64,000 nt of DNA from Lujinxingia litoralis. GTDB taxonomy: Bacteria; Myxococcota_A; Bradymonadia; Bradymonadales; Bradymonadaceae. This document shows, in pieces, positions 35,776 to 44,860 of the stretch (positions are counted from its first letter, which is position 1; each line of letters opens with the position of its first letter). The position numbers and the translations under genes are program-made. The notes below the pieces were generated by a model. It was not told the origin of the DNA and did not search any database. It saw only the letters and a list, made by a program, of their open reading frames with translations. The stretch spans positions 248,001 through 312,000 of the forward strand of contig NZ_QHKO01000002.1 of the NCBI RefSeq assembly GCF_003260125.1. The letters are read 5' to 3'.

Positions 35776-37080
35776 ATGGGAACGTCGCTAAGCGCCACCT
35801 GGAAAGATGTGTTTGAAGAGCGCGAACTTTCGCTAAGCGAGAGCAGCCCCCCCGAGGGGCAACCCGCGGGCCACTGGTGGCTGGGTCTTTCCACTTTTGA
35901 GCGTCATAGTTTCGTTCGCCTCCTCATATCCGACGAACACGATGGGGTCCGCGTCGTCGTGGAGCTGGCCGCAGGCCCTCCGCAAGGACGAGAATCCGAA
36001 CTCGCGTTGGCCGCCCACGCCTGGCTTTCATCCCGAACCGAGCTCTCCTGGGAGCTGGTCAGCGGCGAGTTGCCCGCAATGCTTGCGGTGTCCCCGGACT
36101 CGCCAGCGCAGTTGGAAAAGGTGCTCGACGCGCTGCTTGCGTTTATCGCCCGAGCCTCCGACGTGGATCAGGCCTCACAGTGGCTGGACTTCTTGCAGGG
36201 ATCAGCCCGCAGCACTCCAGACGCGCCCGAAGCCAAGTCATCCGCCGCCAACGCCGAGTCGCCCTCGCCATTTGAAGCCATCGGCCAGCCGACTTCATCC
36301 GCTGGCAGCCCTCCCTCCGACTCGGAGCATCTGGGGGTGCGCCAGGATGGGGACACGGTGACGCTGGTGCTCACATCCGAAGACGCACTCTCCCAGGAAC
36401 GCACGCGCCAACTCACCAGCGCCCTGGGGCACTACCTTCACGCGCGTTACGACGTGCAGACTCGCCAGCGCGACGAGCCCTCAACCTCGCCCAATCGCCT
36501 TGTGCTTGAGGTCGACCCTGCCCCCTATCTCGGAAGTGTCGCTGAGCTTGTCGACGACCTGAAGCGCTTCTGCGAACGCATCCAAGAGTTCGCCAACGCC
36601 GGCGGAAACTTGCGCGAGTACCTGGGGCTCAATGAGGTGGTGCTCCCCTCCTCCCCCGGACCTCGTCCGGTCGCGTCCCCTCCCTCCGACATTCCGAGTT
36701 CGCCACGCCCCTCCGCGGCCACCGCCTCTTCTGGGGAGCTCTCCGGAGTGGTCCTCGATCTCAGCACCGCACCTTCCTCCGGCGCCAACAAGCTCACCCC
36801 GGGCGATTTCACCGACGCTCGCCTCCAACGCGACGACGCGAACACGCCCCTGGTCGATCTGGTCTTGCGCCACCCGGGCTACTCCGACCGCCGCATCAAC
36901 CAGGTGCTCACCATCCTGCTATCCATTGAGCACTCGGCCGCCGAGCGCCTCTCCGAGAGCGCGCCCTGCGTCATCGCATGGGGCCTCGCCCGGGATCGCG
37001 CCCTCTCCTTCCAGGAGGTACTTCACTCCACCGGCGCCCGCGCACTCCTCGTCGAGCCTGGTACCTTTGGGGAAGCCTGA
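35776..37080 (+). CDS. Unknown protein with bL12 C-terminal-domain-like end
   Basis: A 434-residue protein; ATG at 35776 after AGAGGAAAAAGG. It has two globular parts, about 20-140 ('VRLLISDEHDGVRVVVELAA') and 190-290 ('LGVRQDGDTVTLVLTSEDAL'), separated by Ser/Pro-rich linkers. The last ~75 residues ('LVLRHPGYSDRRINQVLTIL', then 'AERLSESAPCVIAWGLARDR' and 'STGARALLVE') align without gaps to the pattern of the ribosomal bL12 C-terminal domain (AKDLVE-AP-x-V-x-x-G...GAxVEL). In bL12 this domain binds translation factors; isolated bL12-CTD-like domains occur in other proteins. No function is assigned. It converges on pabA (2 bp apart). Confidence 0.7.
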   Translation: MGTSLSATWKDVFEERELSLSESSPPEGQPAGHWWLGLSTFERHSFVRLLISDEHDGVRVVVELAAGPPQGRESELALAAHAWLSSRTELSWELVSGELPAMLAVSPDSPAQLEKVLDALLAFIARASDVDQASQWLDFLQGSARSTPDAPEAKSSAANAESPSPFEAIGQPTSSAGSPPSDSEHLGVRQDGDTVTLVLTSEDALSQERTRQLTSALGHYLHARYDVQTRQRDEPSTSPNRLVLEVDPAPYLGSVAELVDDLKRFCERIQEFANAGGNLREYLGLNEVVLPSSPGPRPVASPPSDIPSSPRPSAATASSGELSGVVLDLSTAPSSGANKLTPGDFTDARLQRDDANTPLVDLVLRHPGYSDRRINQVLTILLSIEHSAAERLSESAPCVIAWGLARDRALSFQEVLHSTGARALLVEPGTFGEA

Positions 37081-37082
37081 CC

Positions 37083-37721
37083 TCAGACTTCGGTCGAAGC
37101 CGGGCCGGCCAGCTCCAGAAAGTTTTGCAGCAACGCGTAGCCGCCGGGACTCAGGATCGACTCGGGATGGAACTGAACGCCGTGCGTAGGATGCGTCTGA
37201 TGCCGCATGCCCATCACAAAGGGGCCGGCCCAGGCATTGGCAATCAAAGGGGGCCTTATCGGAGCCTGAGCCACCAGGCTGTGATAACGCGCCATCGCCA
37301 CTTCCTGAACCATCCCCTTAAAAACACCTGAACCATCATGTGAGATAAGACTGCTCATCCCGTGGCGCGGGTGCTCACTACGCACCACCTCCGCTCCAAA
37401 GACCCGGGCGATGGCCTGATGTCCCAGACACACCCCTAGAATCGGAACCACGCCCGAGAGCGCTTCGATCGCGACTTCGCTGATGCCCGCGTCACGCGGA
37501 TGCCCCGGGCCCGGAGATACCACCAACGCCCGGGGGCGAGTGTTCAGCAGAGAGTTCAGGTCGATCGCATCGCTTCGCACCACCGCAGGCACTTCGCCAA
37601 GCTCTGCAAGGCGCGCGGCCAGGTTGAAGACAAAGGAGTCGCGATTGTCGAGGAGAACGATTTGACCGGGGCCGGAGATCGACCAGTCGCGCGCGTGCCG
37701 CTGCGGCCACTTCACAAACAC
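37083..37721 (-). CDS. pabA: Aminodeoxychorismate synthase glutamine amidotransferase PabA
   Basis: A 212-residue class I glutamine amidotransferase that supplies ammonia to PabB. 'VSPGPGHPRDAG', the nucleophile loop 'ILGVCLGHQAI' and 'GVQFHPESILSPGG' give the Cys-His-Glu triad. TrpG has the same fold, but the position beside pabB and pabC indicates PabA (possibly amphibolic). The GTG at 37721 overlaps pabC by 10 bp. Confidence 0.9.
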   Translation of the reverse strand: MFVKWPQRHARDWSISGPGQIVLLDNRDSFVFNLAARLAELGEVPAVVRSDAIDLNSLLNTRPRALVVSPGPGHPRDAGISEVAIEALSGVVPILGVCLGHQAIARVFGAEVVRSEHPRHGMSSLISHDGSGVFKGMVQEVAMARYHSLVAQAPIRPPLIANAWAGPFVMGMRHQTHPTHGVQFHPESILSPGGYALLQNFLELAGPASTEV

Positions 37722-38449
37722 CCCTCAAGCAGCGCTTTAAGATTAGCCACTCGCTCAAGCTCAAGCCCTCGCCCGTCGACTGAGGCGGCGCCGAGCACCC
37801 CTATCCCCGCAGACGTTAACGCAATCGCCCGGGCCCTGCGCAAATCCTCAACCGTCACTTTAGCCTCATCCAGCTCAAATCCTACCTGGCGCGCATGTCT
37901 AAGTAGCGCGCCACGGGTGACCCCCGGAAGGATGCCGCGCACCTCGGGGGTGACCCAGCCCTGGTCTAGCTGCACGAAGATATTGGCTGCGCTTGCTTCG
38001 CCCACCAGCCCGCACCTGCTGATCCCTACCCCATCATCAGCGCCTGCCTGACACGCACGTCGTCGAAGTTCCACCGACCGTATCCAGCTCGTTGTTTTAT
38101 GCTCAGCAAGTCGGTCATCAGGCAGATAGAACCCCTGAAAGGTCTTCAACTGAGGGGCAGGCCGAGCGAGGTGCCCCGGTCGCCAGCGCCCGCAGACCTG
38201 GCCACTTCCCCCAAATGCGATCGAGGTATCCTGCCGGCTCACAGTCACTCGCCAGAGCCCGTCCTGGCCAGGCGGACGTCCCAGCAAGTCACAGGCCTCG
38301 TCGATGCCTCGAACGCCAAACCCTAACTCCGCAGCCGAACGACGTAGCCGCTCCCGATGTGCCTCCAGACGACGCACCTTGCCACCTTCGACACGCACCG
38401 TCTCAAAGAGGCCATCTCCGTAGAGAAAGCTGCGGTCATCCTCACGCAT
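37712..38449 (-). CDS. pabC: Aminodeoxychorismate lyase PabC (class IV aminotransferase fold)
   Basis: A 245-residue PLP enzyme that converts aminodeoxychorismate to 4-aminobenzoate and pyruvate. 'FLYGDGLFETVRV' at the N-terminus, the presumed PLP Lys in 'AEHKTTSWIRSVELRR', 'VGEASAANIFVQ' and 'GILPGVTRGALLRHA' are class IV signatures. ATG at 38449 overlaps the pabB end by 8 bp, which supports folate-pathway assignment over IlvE or DAAT. Confidence 0.88.
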   Translation of the reverse strand: MREDDRSFLYGDGLFETVRVEGGKVRRLEAHRERLRRSAAELGFGVRGIDEACDLLGRPPGQDGLWRVTVSRQDTSIAFGGSGQVCGRWRPGHLARPAPQLKTFQGFYLPDDRLAEHKTTSWIRSVELRRRACQAGADDGVGISRCGLVGEASAANIFVQLDQGWVTPEVRGILPGVTRGALLRHARQVGFELDEAKVTVEDLRRARAIALTSAGIGVLGAASVDGRGLELERVANLKALLEGCL

Positions 38450-39821
38450 CACCGCTCTCCTCTCCCCCCAGTGCATGCACAAAGGGCCGAGCCTTCCAGC
38501 AGGCCTCTTGCCACTCTCCGCTTGGATCAGAGTCGGCAACCACCGCGCCGCCCGCGCCGTAGAGCGCGCGCGTCCCCAGGAGCGTCGCCGTGCGAATGAG
38601 CACGTTGCTATCGAAGCGCCCGTGGCCCGACCAGTAGAACATCGATCCTGTGTAGGGACCTCGCGGACTCGCTTCATGCTCGGCAATCCACTCCATCGCC
38701 CGGAGTTTGGGCGCTCCGGTGATGCTCCCCGCCGGAAAACACGCGGCAAACACATCCAGCGCGTCCGCCTCCGGCGCAAGTCGCCCCTCCACGGTGGAGA
38801 TCAAGTGATGCACCGAAGCAAAGCTGTGCAGCCCGCAGAGCTCGCTGACCCGCACCTCCTCGGGCACGCACACCCGGGCCAGATCGTTGCGCATGAGATC
38901 CACGATCATGACGTTTTCGGCACGATCCTTCTCGCTGACCACGAGCTCCTCGGCCCAACGCGCATCCTCCTCCGGAGTCTCTCCCCGCGGACGCGTACCT
39001 TTGATCGGGCGAGTGCGCACGATGCCCTCGGCAGACACCTCCAAAAACTGCTCCGGGCTTACCGAGGCCAACGCTCCTCCCTCCCAACTCGCAAAACATC
39101 CAAAGGGGCCCGGTGCGCGCTGGCGCAGGCGCTGGTAGAGCGCCCAGCCACCAGGGCTCCAGTGCCCCTCCCAGCGTTCGCTGTAGTTCACCTCGAAGAG
39201 GTCACCGGCGAAGATCGCATCGACCGCCGCCTGCGCGCCCCGCTGATAGATCGGAGCGCCCACGTCTTCCGGCGGTACTCCGTACCCGGCGACCGCATCC
39301 CCTCCCCCGGGTGAAGTATGAAAAACGAGGGCTTTGATCTGGAGGTACAACGCCTCCACGTCTGCACTCGCTCCGACCACCCACCATTGCTGCAGGTGAT
39401 GGTCGAAGAGCAGCCCCGCCCCATAAACGCCCACCCACAGCAAGGGCGCATCCAGACGCGGCAGCTCCACACGCAGGTCGTCGAGATACGCGCCGCACTC
39501 GTAAGACCAGAAGCCCGCGACACCTCCCACAAAGGGGAAATCGCCTGCGTCATCACTGACAACCGTCGTCTGAGCACTGCGCATCCATGCCAGGGGATCC
39601 GCGACGGGTCGCCCCGAAGGTTGCTCAACAAGCGCACCCGCACCAGGCTCTGCTTCAGTGAGCCAACGGGTCGGAGTGCAGAGCACCATCGACCAGCGCG
39701 AGCGCGCATCAGCCCCGGCCTGAGAATCAAAAAAAAGCACGCCCCCCGACGAGGTCTCGAGCAGGGCTCGGGTGACCTCAACGGGAGACGCGCTTAACTG
39801 CAGACGCTTACTCTTCACCAC
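38442..39821 (-). CDS. pabB: Aminodeoxychorismate synthase component I PabB
   Basis: A 459-residue chorismate-binding enzyme. The motif 'RTRPIKGTRPRG' contains the Lys characteristic of PabB; anthranilate synthase (TrpE) has Ala there. 'ENVMIVDLMRNDLARVC', 'CFPAGSITGAPKLRAM' and 'GPYTGSMFYWSG' complete the active site. The GTG at 39821 begins 2 bp after the OmpA-like gene. With pabC and pabA it forms a complete 4-aminobenzoate module for folate. Confidence 0.93.
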   Translation of the reverse strand: MVKSKRLQLSASPVEVTRALLETSSGGVLFFDSQAGADARSRWSMVLCTPTRWLTEAEPGAGALVEQPSGRPVADPLAWMRSAQTTVVSDDAGDFPFVGGVAGFWSYECGAYLDDLRVELPRLDAPLLWVGVYGAGLLFDHHLQQWWVVGASADVEALYLQIKALVFHTSPGGGDAVAGYGVPPEDVGAPIYQRGAQAAVDAIFAGDLFEVNYSERWEGHWSPGGWALYQRLRQRAPGPFGCFASWEGGALASVSPEQFLEVSAEGIVRTRPIKGTRPRGETPEEDARWAEELVVSEKDRAENVMIVDLMRNDLARVCVPEEVRVSELCGLHSFASVHHLISTVEGRLAPEADALDVFAACFPAGSITGAPKLRAMEWIAEHEASPRGPYTGSMFYWSGHGRFDSNVLIRTATLLGTRALYGAGGAVVADSDPSGEWQEACWKARPFVHALGGEESGDA

Positions 39822-39823
39822 GT

Positions 39824-41038
39824 TCAGCGACCGCTATGCCTCAGGATAATCTCGACGCGATCGTTATTCTCGGCGTCATCGCTAAAGCGCAGCCGCTCCT
39901 GGCCGAACCCCTCGGTGCTGATGCGTTCGAGCTCCACGCCACGCTCCACCAAAAAATCCCGGACGCGATGGGCACGCAACTGCGAGGTCGCCAGGTTCTC
40001 GGTCACACCGCCGCGGCGCTGAGTGTAGCCCTCGATCTGCACGCTAAACTCGCCATACTCTTTGACCAGGCGAGCGAGCACGTCGAGCATCGCGTCGGTA
40101 TTCTGGCGGAAATTGGCCTCCTGAGGCTCAAACATCCGCGCCATGACGATGCGCACGCCCTGATACTCCTCCTCGGTATAGGGACGACCGAAATTATCGC
40201 TGGCCATCTGACGAAGCACCGAGATGCGGTTTTCCGGACGCATCTTCTCGACCATCTCTTCGTGAATGGGCTTCGCCGTATTGGCCGCCTCCTCAAAGAG
40301 CTGCACCGCGAAGTTCACCTGCTGAAGAATCGTCCCGGCGGCGCCGGGCTGACTGCGCAGCAGGTCGCGGGCGTTGCTCAGCTGCGATTCGGCGCGATTG
40401 AACACCGCACGACTACGCTCGTAGGCATCCGCCTTGTACTCCAGAGCGGCTGCGCGAGCGGCCTCGGCGGCCTCGATCCTCGCGTTGACCTGCTGAAGGT
40501 CCTGAGTGCTGGTATCGGCGTTGTCGCGCTGCGCGGCATTGAAGGTGCTCTCGCGACGCGAGGCTTCAGCCTGGCGACGCGCCTCGCGCTCACGCACCGC
40601 GGTGCGAATCTCGGCATCCAGCTGCTGAATATCGCGCGCCAGCGCGTTACGCGTCTCATTGGTCGCACGCAGATCGGGGTTCACCTCTTCGATCTTTGCG
40701 TTGGCGACTTTCAGGCGTTCTGCAGCCTCGAACTGCTTCGCAATCGCCACGGCCGTGCGATAGCGAAGGGTCCCCAGCACCGCATACTCCTGAGAAAGCT
40801 CATCATTGCGCTCCTCACGAGCCTCCTCCGACACCAGACGCAACTGCCGGGCCTCCTGATGGAAGCGCGCCGCGTTGGGGATATCGCGCAAATCCTGGGC
40901 GGCCGGGTCCTGAAGCATGCGCTCTAGTTCGACCAACTCGTCGGATTTGGGGCTGGGCGAACACCCCGCCCCCAGCATCAGTGACGCCGCACCGAGTGCG
41001 ACCATCGCCCCCATCTTGCTCTTGAAACTGCCTCGCAT
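39824..41038 (-). CDS. OmpA-family lipoprotein with coiled-coil region
   Basis: A 404-residue lipoprotein: signal with lipobox LGAGC, a long alpha-helical, Ala/Glu/Arg-rich coiled coil (about 25-290, DUF4398-like heptads such as 'ARIEAAEAARAAALEYKA') and a C-terminal OmpA peptidoglycan-binding domain (300-404, 'FSVQIEGYTQRRGG', 'LRAHRVRDFLVERGV', 'RVEIIL'). It likely bridges the outer membrane and cell wall. The ATG at 41038 with GGAGTCGAAGG upstream fits the signal peptide. It lies 53 bp after the coiled-coil gene. Confidence 0.88.
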   Translation of the reverse strand: MRGSFKSKMGAMVALGAASLMLGAGCSPSPKSDELVELERMLQDPAAQDLRDIPNAARFHQEARQLRLVSEEAREERNDELSQEYAVLGTLRYRTAVAIAKQFEAAERLKVANAKIEEVNPDLRATNETRNALARDIQQLDAEIRTAVREREARRQAEASRRESTFNAAQRDNADTSTQDLQQVNARIEAAEAARAAALEYKADAYERSRAVFNRAESQLSNARDLLRSQPGAAGTILQQVNFAVQLFEEAANTAKPIHEEMVEKMRPENRISVLRQMASDNFGRPYTEEEYQGVRIVMARMFEPQEANFRQNTDAMLDVLARLVKEYGEFSVQIEGYTQRRGGVTENLATSQLRAHRVRDFLVERGVELERISTEGFGQERLRFSDDAENNDRVEIILRHSGR

Positions 41039-41091
41039 CCTTCGACTCCCGGGATCTACCTTTGGGGTGGTGTCCATCGCTCTGGTCGCGC

Positions 41092-41544
41092 TCACTGCTG
41101 CTGCCGCACCCTGGCAAGTTCGGCCTCCAACTCCGCCTTACGGCCCTCCAACGCACCGATTTCCGACTGCAGCTCCTCAATCTCGGCGCGAGCCTGGTGG
41201 TAGCGCTCCTCCTGCCCCTCGGCGCTGGCATCAATATTGCCGGCCTGAATCATCGCACGAACCATATCCAGCCCGTACTCCACCCGACGCATCCGCATGG
41301 TGACAGTCTCCTGCTGACCATTGGCCAGAAGCACCTCGGATTCCTGGAGCCACCCCTCGATCATCTCAATATCGCGCGTGGCAGCCTGCTTGCGGTCGGA
41401 GGCCTCGAGTTCTTCGAGTTGCGAGCGAAACTCGCCAATCTGCTGGCGGCTGCGCTCGGCGTTATTTGCAAAGCCTACCTGGGCAAACAACGTAAGCGTC
41501 AACAGTACCGCCGCCCAGAGCATCTTCTGCCCTACTGCTCTCAT
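41092..41544 (-). CDS. Periplasmic coiled-coil protein
   Basis: A 150-residue protein with a cleavable Sec signal ('KMLWAAVLLTLTLFAQVGFA') followed by two long helices with heptad patterning ('IGEFRSQLEELEASDRK', 'ARAEIEELQSEIGALEGRKA'). GAGGAG lies before the ATG at 41544. No catalytic motif. The gene pairs with the OmpA-like lipoprotein downstream, which shares the coiled-coil style, so both may form one envelope complex (inference). Confidence 0.75.
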   Translation of the reverse strand: MRAVGQKMLWAAVLLTLTLFAQVGFANNAERSRQQIGEFRSQLEELEASDRKQAATRDIEMIEGWLQESEVLLANGQQETVTMRMRRVEYGLDMVRAMIQAGNIDASAEGQEERYHQARAEIEELQSEIGALEGRKAELEAELARVRQQQ

Positions 41545-41590
41545 CTCGCTCTCCTCTTCTCCACATCGGGTCGTTCGGCTTCGAGCTTGC

Positions 41591-43903
41591 TCAGCCCTTA
41601 TAGCGACTCGACAGCAAAAACGCCACCGCCTCCCGGGCGCTCTCATCGCAGTAGCCATAGCGCGATTTGAGGTTCTCCAGCGTTGTCTCCACCGTCGCCT
41701 TCTCCGAGCTACTCAACGCCCCGTCATCCCCCTCAAAGTAGGTGAGAAGATTCTCCTCAATGCGCTGAATCTGGCGCTGGCGCTCCTCAAAAAAGGCCTC
41801 CTGAAGGGCCTCAAAGAACATCGGAAAGATCTGCTGGTAGTCAACTTTCACGCCGGGATTGTCGATCGAGAACGCCGCAATGGAGGTGATCAACCCACGG
41901 CGAAAATCCTCGGGATCTTCCTCGTGATTGATGGTGGCTTCCATCTCGGCCATCAGCTCCTCATCGGGCTTCTCATACCGGCCGGTGATCCGGTTGTAGA
42001 CCTTCTCGCCCTTGAGCCACTGACTGACATGGTCGATGTAGCGCGTGAAGAACTCCCCGTACTGCTCTTCTTCGACCAGCCCCATCGCGCTGCGAATCTC
42101 CAGATCGATGATGTCCAGATAGCGCTCCCGAACCACATCGATGAACTGATCGTGGCGGTAATAGGGCCCATCGGGCTTCATCTGCAGGAAGGGAAAAACG
42201 CTGGGATCGCGCACCAACTTCTCCATCTCCTCAAACACCGCCAGCGGCGAAAGCGTGGGATAGCGCTCGTTCTGGCTGGCGTTGAGCAGAATCATCTTCA
42301 TCTCGCGCGGGCTCGCACCGTAGCGCCCCTCATAGCTCGCGCTGCCCTCGCCCTCGGCCATCAAATTCGGGACGACCGACTTCAGCTCCCGGGCGCGCTC
42401 CGGGCCGATATTGGCAGGCACGCGCCCATGCGAGTAGAGGTCAGCCTTCTCCAGCGGGCTCAACCTGCCGACAATATCGCGGATCATCGCCGGATACTGA
42501 TCCGCCTGGGGACGTTTGAGCCGGGTGAGCACCGCCCAGAGCGCGGCCACAAAGGTGGTGTGCGGCGCGATACGCTTGGTGAAGTTCACGCTCGCGATCT
42601 GCTCCCGATAGATGATCTCCTCAACGGTGTAATCCAGCAGATAGGGCACCCGAACCAGCTCCACCCGCCCCTTAAACGACGAGTAATCCGGCGTCTGTTT
42701 GTAGGCGTCGAGATAGTCCTCGTTGGCGGTCGCCATCATCACCGTATCCAGATGCAGGATGCGATTCTCCAGCGAAACGGTGCCCTTCTCGCTGGTGGCC
42801 AACAGATACTTGTTAAAGTCGGGATGCCGTTTGAAGAGGTCGTCGTACTCAATGACGCCGCGATTGGCATCCACCAGATCACCGAAGGGCTCGAAGATCG
42901 TCTGATTCTGAAGGCTCGCTGGCAGCGCTGACAGACTGCGATCCACCGTGAGCTGACGCAGCCCGGCGTCGACCCGCATCTGCGGCTCCACGGTGACCGC
43001 CGCGCTGCGGTAGCGCCGGCTGACGTAAAAACGCTCCACCTGCACGTGCTTGATCACCTTGGCGAAGTCGCCCCGGTACGCGGTGAGCAACGCATCAAAG
43101 ATCTGGCGGTTGGTGTGGCTTAAATCGCCACGCAAGATCGTGTCGCTCAGCGTAAAGGGCGCCGCCCGCTCATCCCCTTCATCCTCGCCATCAAGGCGCT
43201 CACGCAGCTCGTCGCTATGGTTGTCCTCGCTGGGGATGATCCACTCATCGATATACTCCTGCAAAAGCGCCTGACGCTGCTTAAGAGGAATCAGCAACAG
43301 AGGGTGGTCCTTGAGATCGCTGGAGATCTTGGCGTCGATGTCCTCCTCATCGAGAAAGGCGAAACTCTCGAGCTTGGAGGCGTCGACGGTGCGCGTCTGA
43401 TACCCCCCAAATCCGATCGAGCTTCCCTGGGCGAGCTTCTCGGTGGGAAAAATCCAGTTAAACCGGTACAGCGCCCCCTCTTCGGTCGAGGAGTAGTACT
43501 CCAGAGCGCGCATCACCGTATCGACAAAGGTGCTCTTGGCGCTGCCATTGGGGCCATGGAGCAAGATCAGCTTATTGACCTTGCCTTCGCGCACGAAGTT
43601 CTCCAGCAGCTTAAAGACCTGCTCCTGGGCCCGCTCCTGGCCGACCAGACGATTTCGCCCCTGGTCAAAAGGGGTGTTGAAGAGCCCAAAATGGGTCACA
43701 TCCCCCCAGAACTGTGGCTTGGTCTCCCGCCCGTAGTACCCGAAACAGTCCCGCACGTACTGGGCGCTGCTGCGGGCATGTCGGCGCGGATGCTGGGCGA
43801 AGGCCTCCATGAATTGCGGGAAGCTCATGATGCGTCGGTTGCCCTGAAAGTCCTCCTGGACCTCGGTGGCCACGCGCTCTAGCAGACTCTTGCTCTCCAT
43901 CAT
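41591..43903 (-). CDS. prkA: PrkA-type AAA serine protein kinase
   Basis: A 770-residue protein of the PrkA family. The N-terminal AAA-like domain has Walker A 'LLHGPNGSAKSTF' near residue 117, and the family-typical 'RLVGQERAQEQVF', 'FAFLDEEDIDAKI', 'LHLDTVMMATANEDY' and 'LPASLQNQTIFEPFG'-type segments. The C-terminal part is the kinase-like region. PrkA proteins act in stress and sporulation control; newer work describes a Lon-like AAA core. Usual partners yeaH and spoVR are absent here. It lies between a lipoprotein gene and envelope genes on the same strand. Confidence 0.9.
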   Translation of the reverse strand: MMESKSLLERVATEVQEDFQGNRRIMSFPQFMEAFAQHPRRHARSSAQYVRDCFGYYGRETKPQFWGDVTHFGLFNTPFDQGRNRLVGQERAQEQVFKLLENFVREGKVNKLILLHGPNGSAKSTFVDTVMRALEYYSSTEEGALYRFNWIFPTEKLAQGSSIGFGGYQTRTVDASKLESFAFLDEEDIDAKISSDLKDHPLLLIPLKQRQALLQEYIDEWIIPSEDNHSDELRERLDGEDEGDERAAPFTLSDTILRGDLSHTNRQIFDALLTAYRGDFAKVIKHVQVERFYVSRRYRSAAVTVEPQMRVDAGLRQLTVDRSLSALPASLQNQTIFEPFGDLVDANRGVIEYDDLFKRHPDFNKYLLATSEKGTVSLENRILHLDTVMMATANEDYLDAYKQTPDYSSFKGRVELVRVPYLLDYTVEEIIYREQIASVNFTKRIAPHTTFVAALWAVLTRLKRPQADQYPAMIRDIVGRLSPLEKADLYSHGRVPANIGPERARELKSVVPNLMAEGEGSASYEGRYGASPREMKMILLNASQNERYPTLSPLAVFEEMEKLVRDPSVFPFLQMKPDGPYYRHDQFIDVVRERYLDIIDLEIRSAMGLVEEEQYGEFFTRYIDHVSQWLKGEKVYNRITGRYEKPDEELMAEMEATINHEEDPEDFRRGLITSIAAFSIDNPGVKVDYQQIFPMFFEALQEAFFEERQRQIQRIEENLLTYFEGDDGALSSSEKATVETTLENLKSRYGYCDESAREAVAFLLSSRYKG

Positions 43904-43997
43904 GGTGTCCTTTGCCTCTGAGAGAAATCCATCATCCAGCCACCAGCCCCCCCCCGGCCTTAGCGACAGCGGAAGCCTCCGCCCGCTGCCGGCACTT

Positions 43998-44501
43998 TCA
44001 GGAGGGCTCGGCGGCGTCCTGAACCGTCACCTTAAATTGAAGCGCTTCATCACGCAGGATGTCACAGCGATCATCGTTGCACACGCTGAAGTTGCCACGA
44101 GCCTTGAGCGTGTACTCGCCAGCCGCGCTCGGGGTGAGTCGCAGCGGGATGGTCGCGCGCTCCTCGCTTAATTGCAGCGCCTGGCGATTCAGAAGTGTGG
44201 TCGCCATCGTCAAACCTTCAACCTCTTCGAACTCGATCTTCCAGGGGTACTCCAGGTTGATCTTCAGGTTGGGACCCGGCACCACGGCCAACTCCGCGGT
44301 GCTTTCCGCGCCCACCGTCAGCGGCGCTGCCGGTGCCTCGACCCGGTAGTTACCGGCGCGCTCCGCTCCCTGCCCGCTTTGCGCTCCCCCGCCCATCGCG
44401 CCGGGCTCCGGGGGCGCCGGCGCCGGCTTGCCTTCACATCCGCTGCCCAGCCCCACGCTAAGGAGCGCGACCGCGCCCAGATACATCCATCGTCGTTGCA
44501 T
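43998..44501 (-). CDS. Small lipoprotein, beta-sandwich-like
   Basis: A 167-residue lipoprotein: signal with lipobox LGSGC, a Pro/Gly/Ala-rich linker, then a beta-rich domain ('TIPLRLTPSAAGEYTLKARG'). The two Cys in 'FSVCNDDRCDI' could form a disulfide or redox pair; the C-terminal pattern recalls the N-terminal domain of DsbD, though evidence is thin. It is the first gene of the minus-strand run leading into prkA, 94 bp away. Confidence 0.75.
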   Translation of the reverse strand: MQRRWMYLGAVALLSVGLGSGCEGKPAPAPPEPGAMGGGAQSGQGAERAGNYRVEAPAAPLTVGAESTAELAVVPGPNLKINLEYPWKIEFEEVEGLTMATTLLNRQALQLSEERATIPLRLTPSAAGEYTLKARGNFSVCNDDRCDILRDEALQFKVTVQDAAEPS

Positions 44502-44860
44502 GATGTCCTCAATCGTCGTGCGCCTCCCTTAAAAGGCGCCTGTATTATCGGTTGGCGTGCCAGGAACCGGCCCCATCTGCACATCAGACAGGTGTTACAC
44601 GGCTCGCTTTGCCATCAGACTCCAGTTAAAAGCCGTCTGGAACTCGGGGTTGTTCCCATCCCCTTCCCTGTTTAGAGTCCCCGGCCCCGACCTGGCGAGC
44701 GCATTTTGCCCTCGAAATGAAGCCCCTGGTCGGCCTGTTATCTGCCCTCATAGCGAGGGGATGCAAGCCCACCCGCGCTTGCGCCCGTGACCCGAAGATA
44801 CCATGCTGGCTTCGACTCGCGCTCCCACGCCCCTTGTGCACCTTTATTCGTGATGGCGAC
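44502..44860. other. Divergent intergenic region before pgpH
   Basis: A 359-bp gap between the minus-strand lipoprotein and pgpH. The pgpH frame is open from 44717, but the ATG at 44861 better fits the protein. I see no RNA gene or convincing promoter. Confidence 0.5.

Noticed and set aside
44502..44860. tRNA or small RNA in the gap before pgpH
   Set aside because: No cloverleaf, T-arm consensus or terminator could be found by eye.
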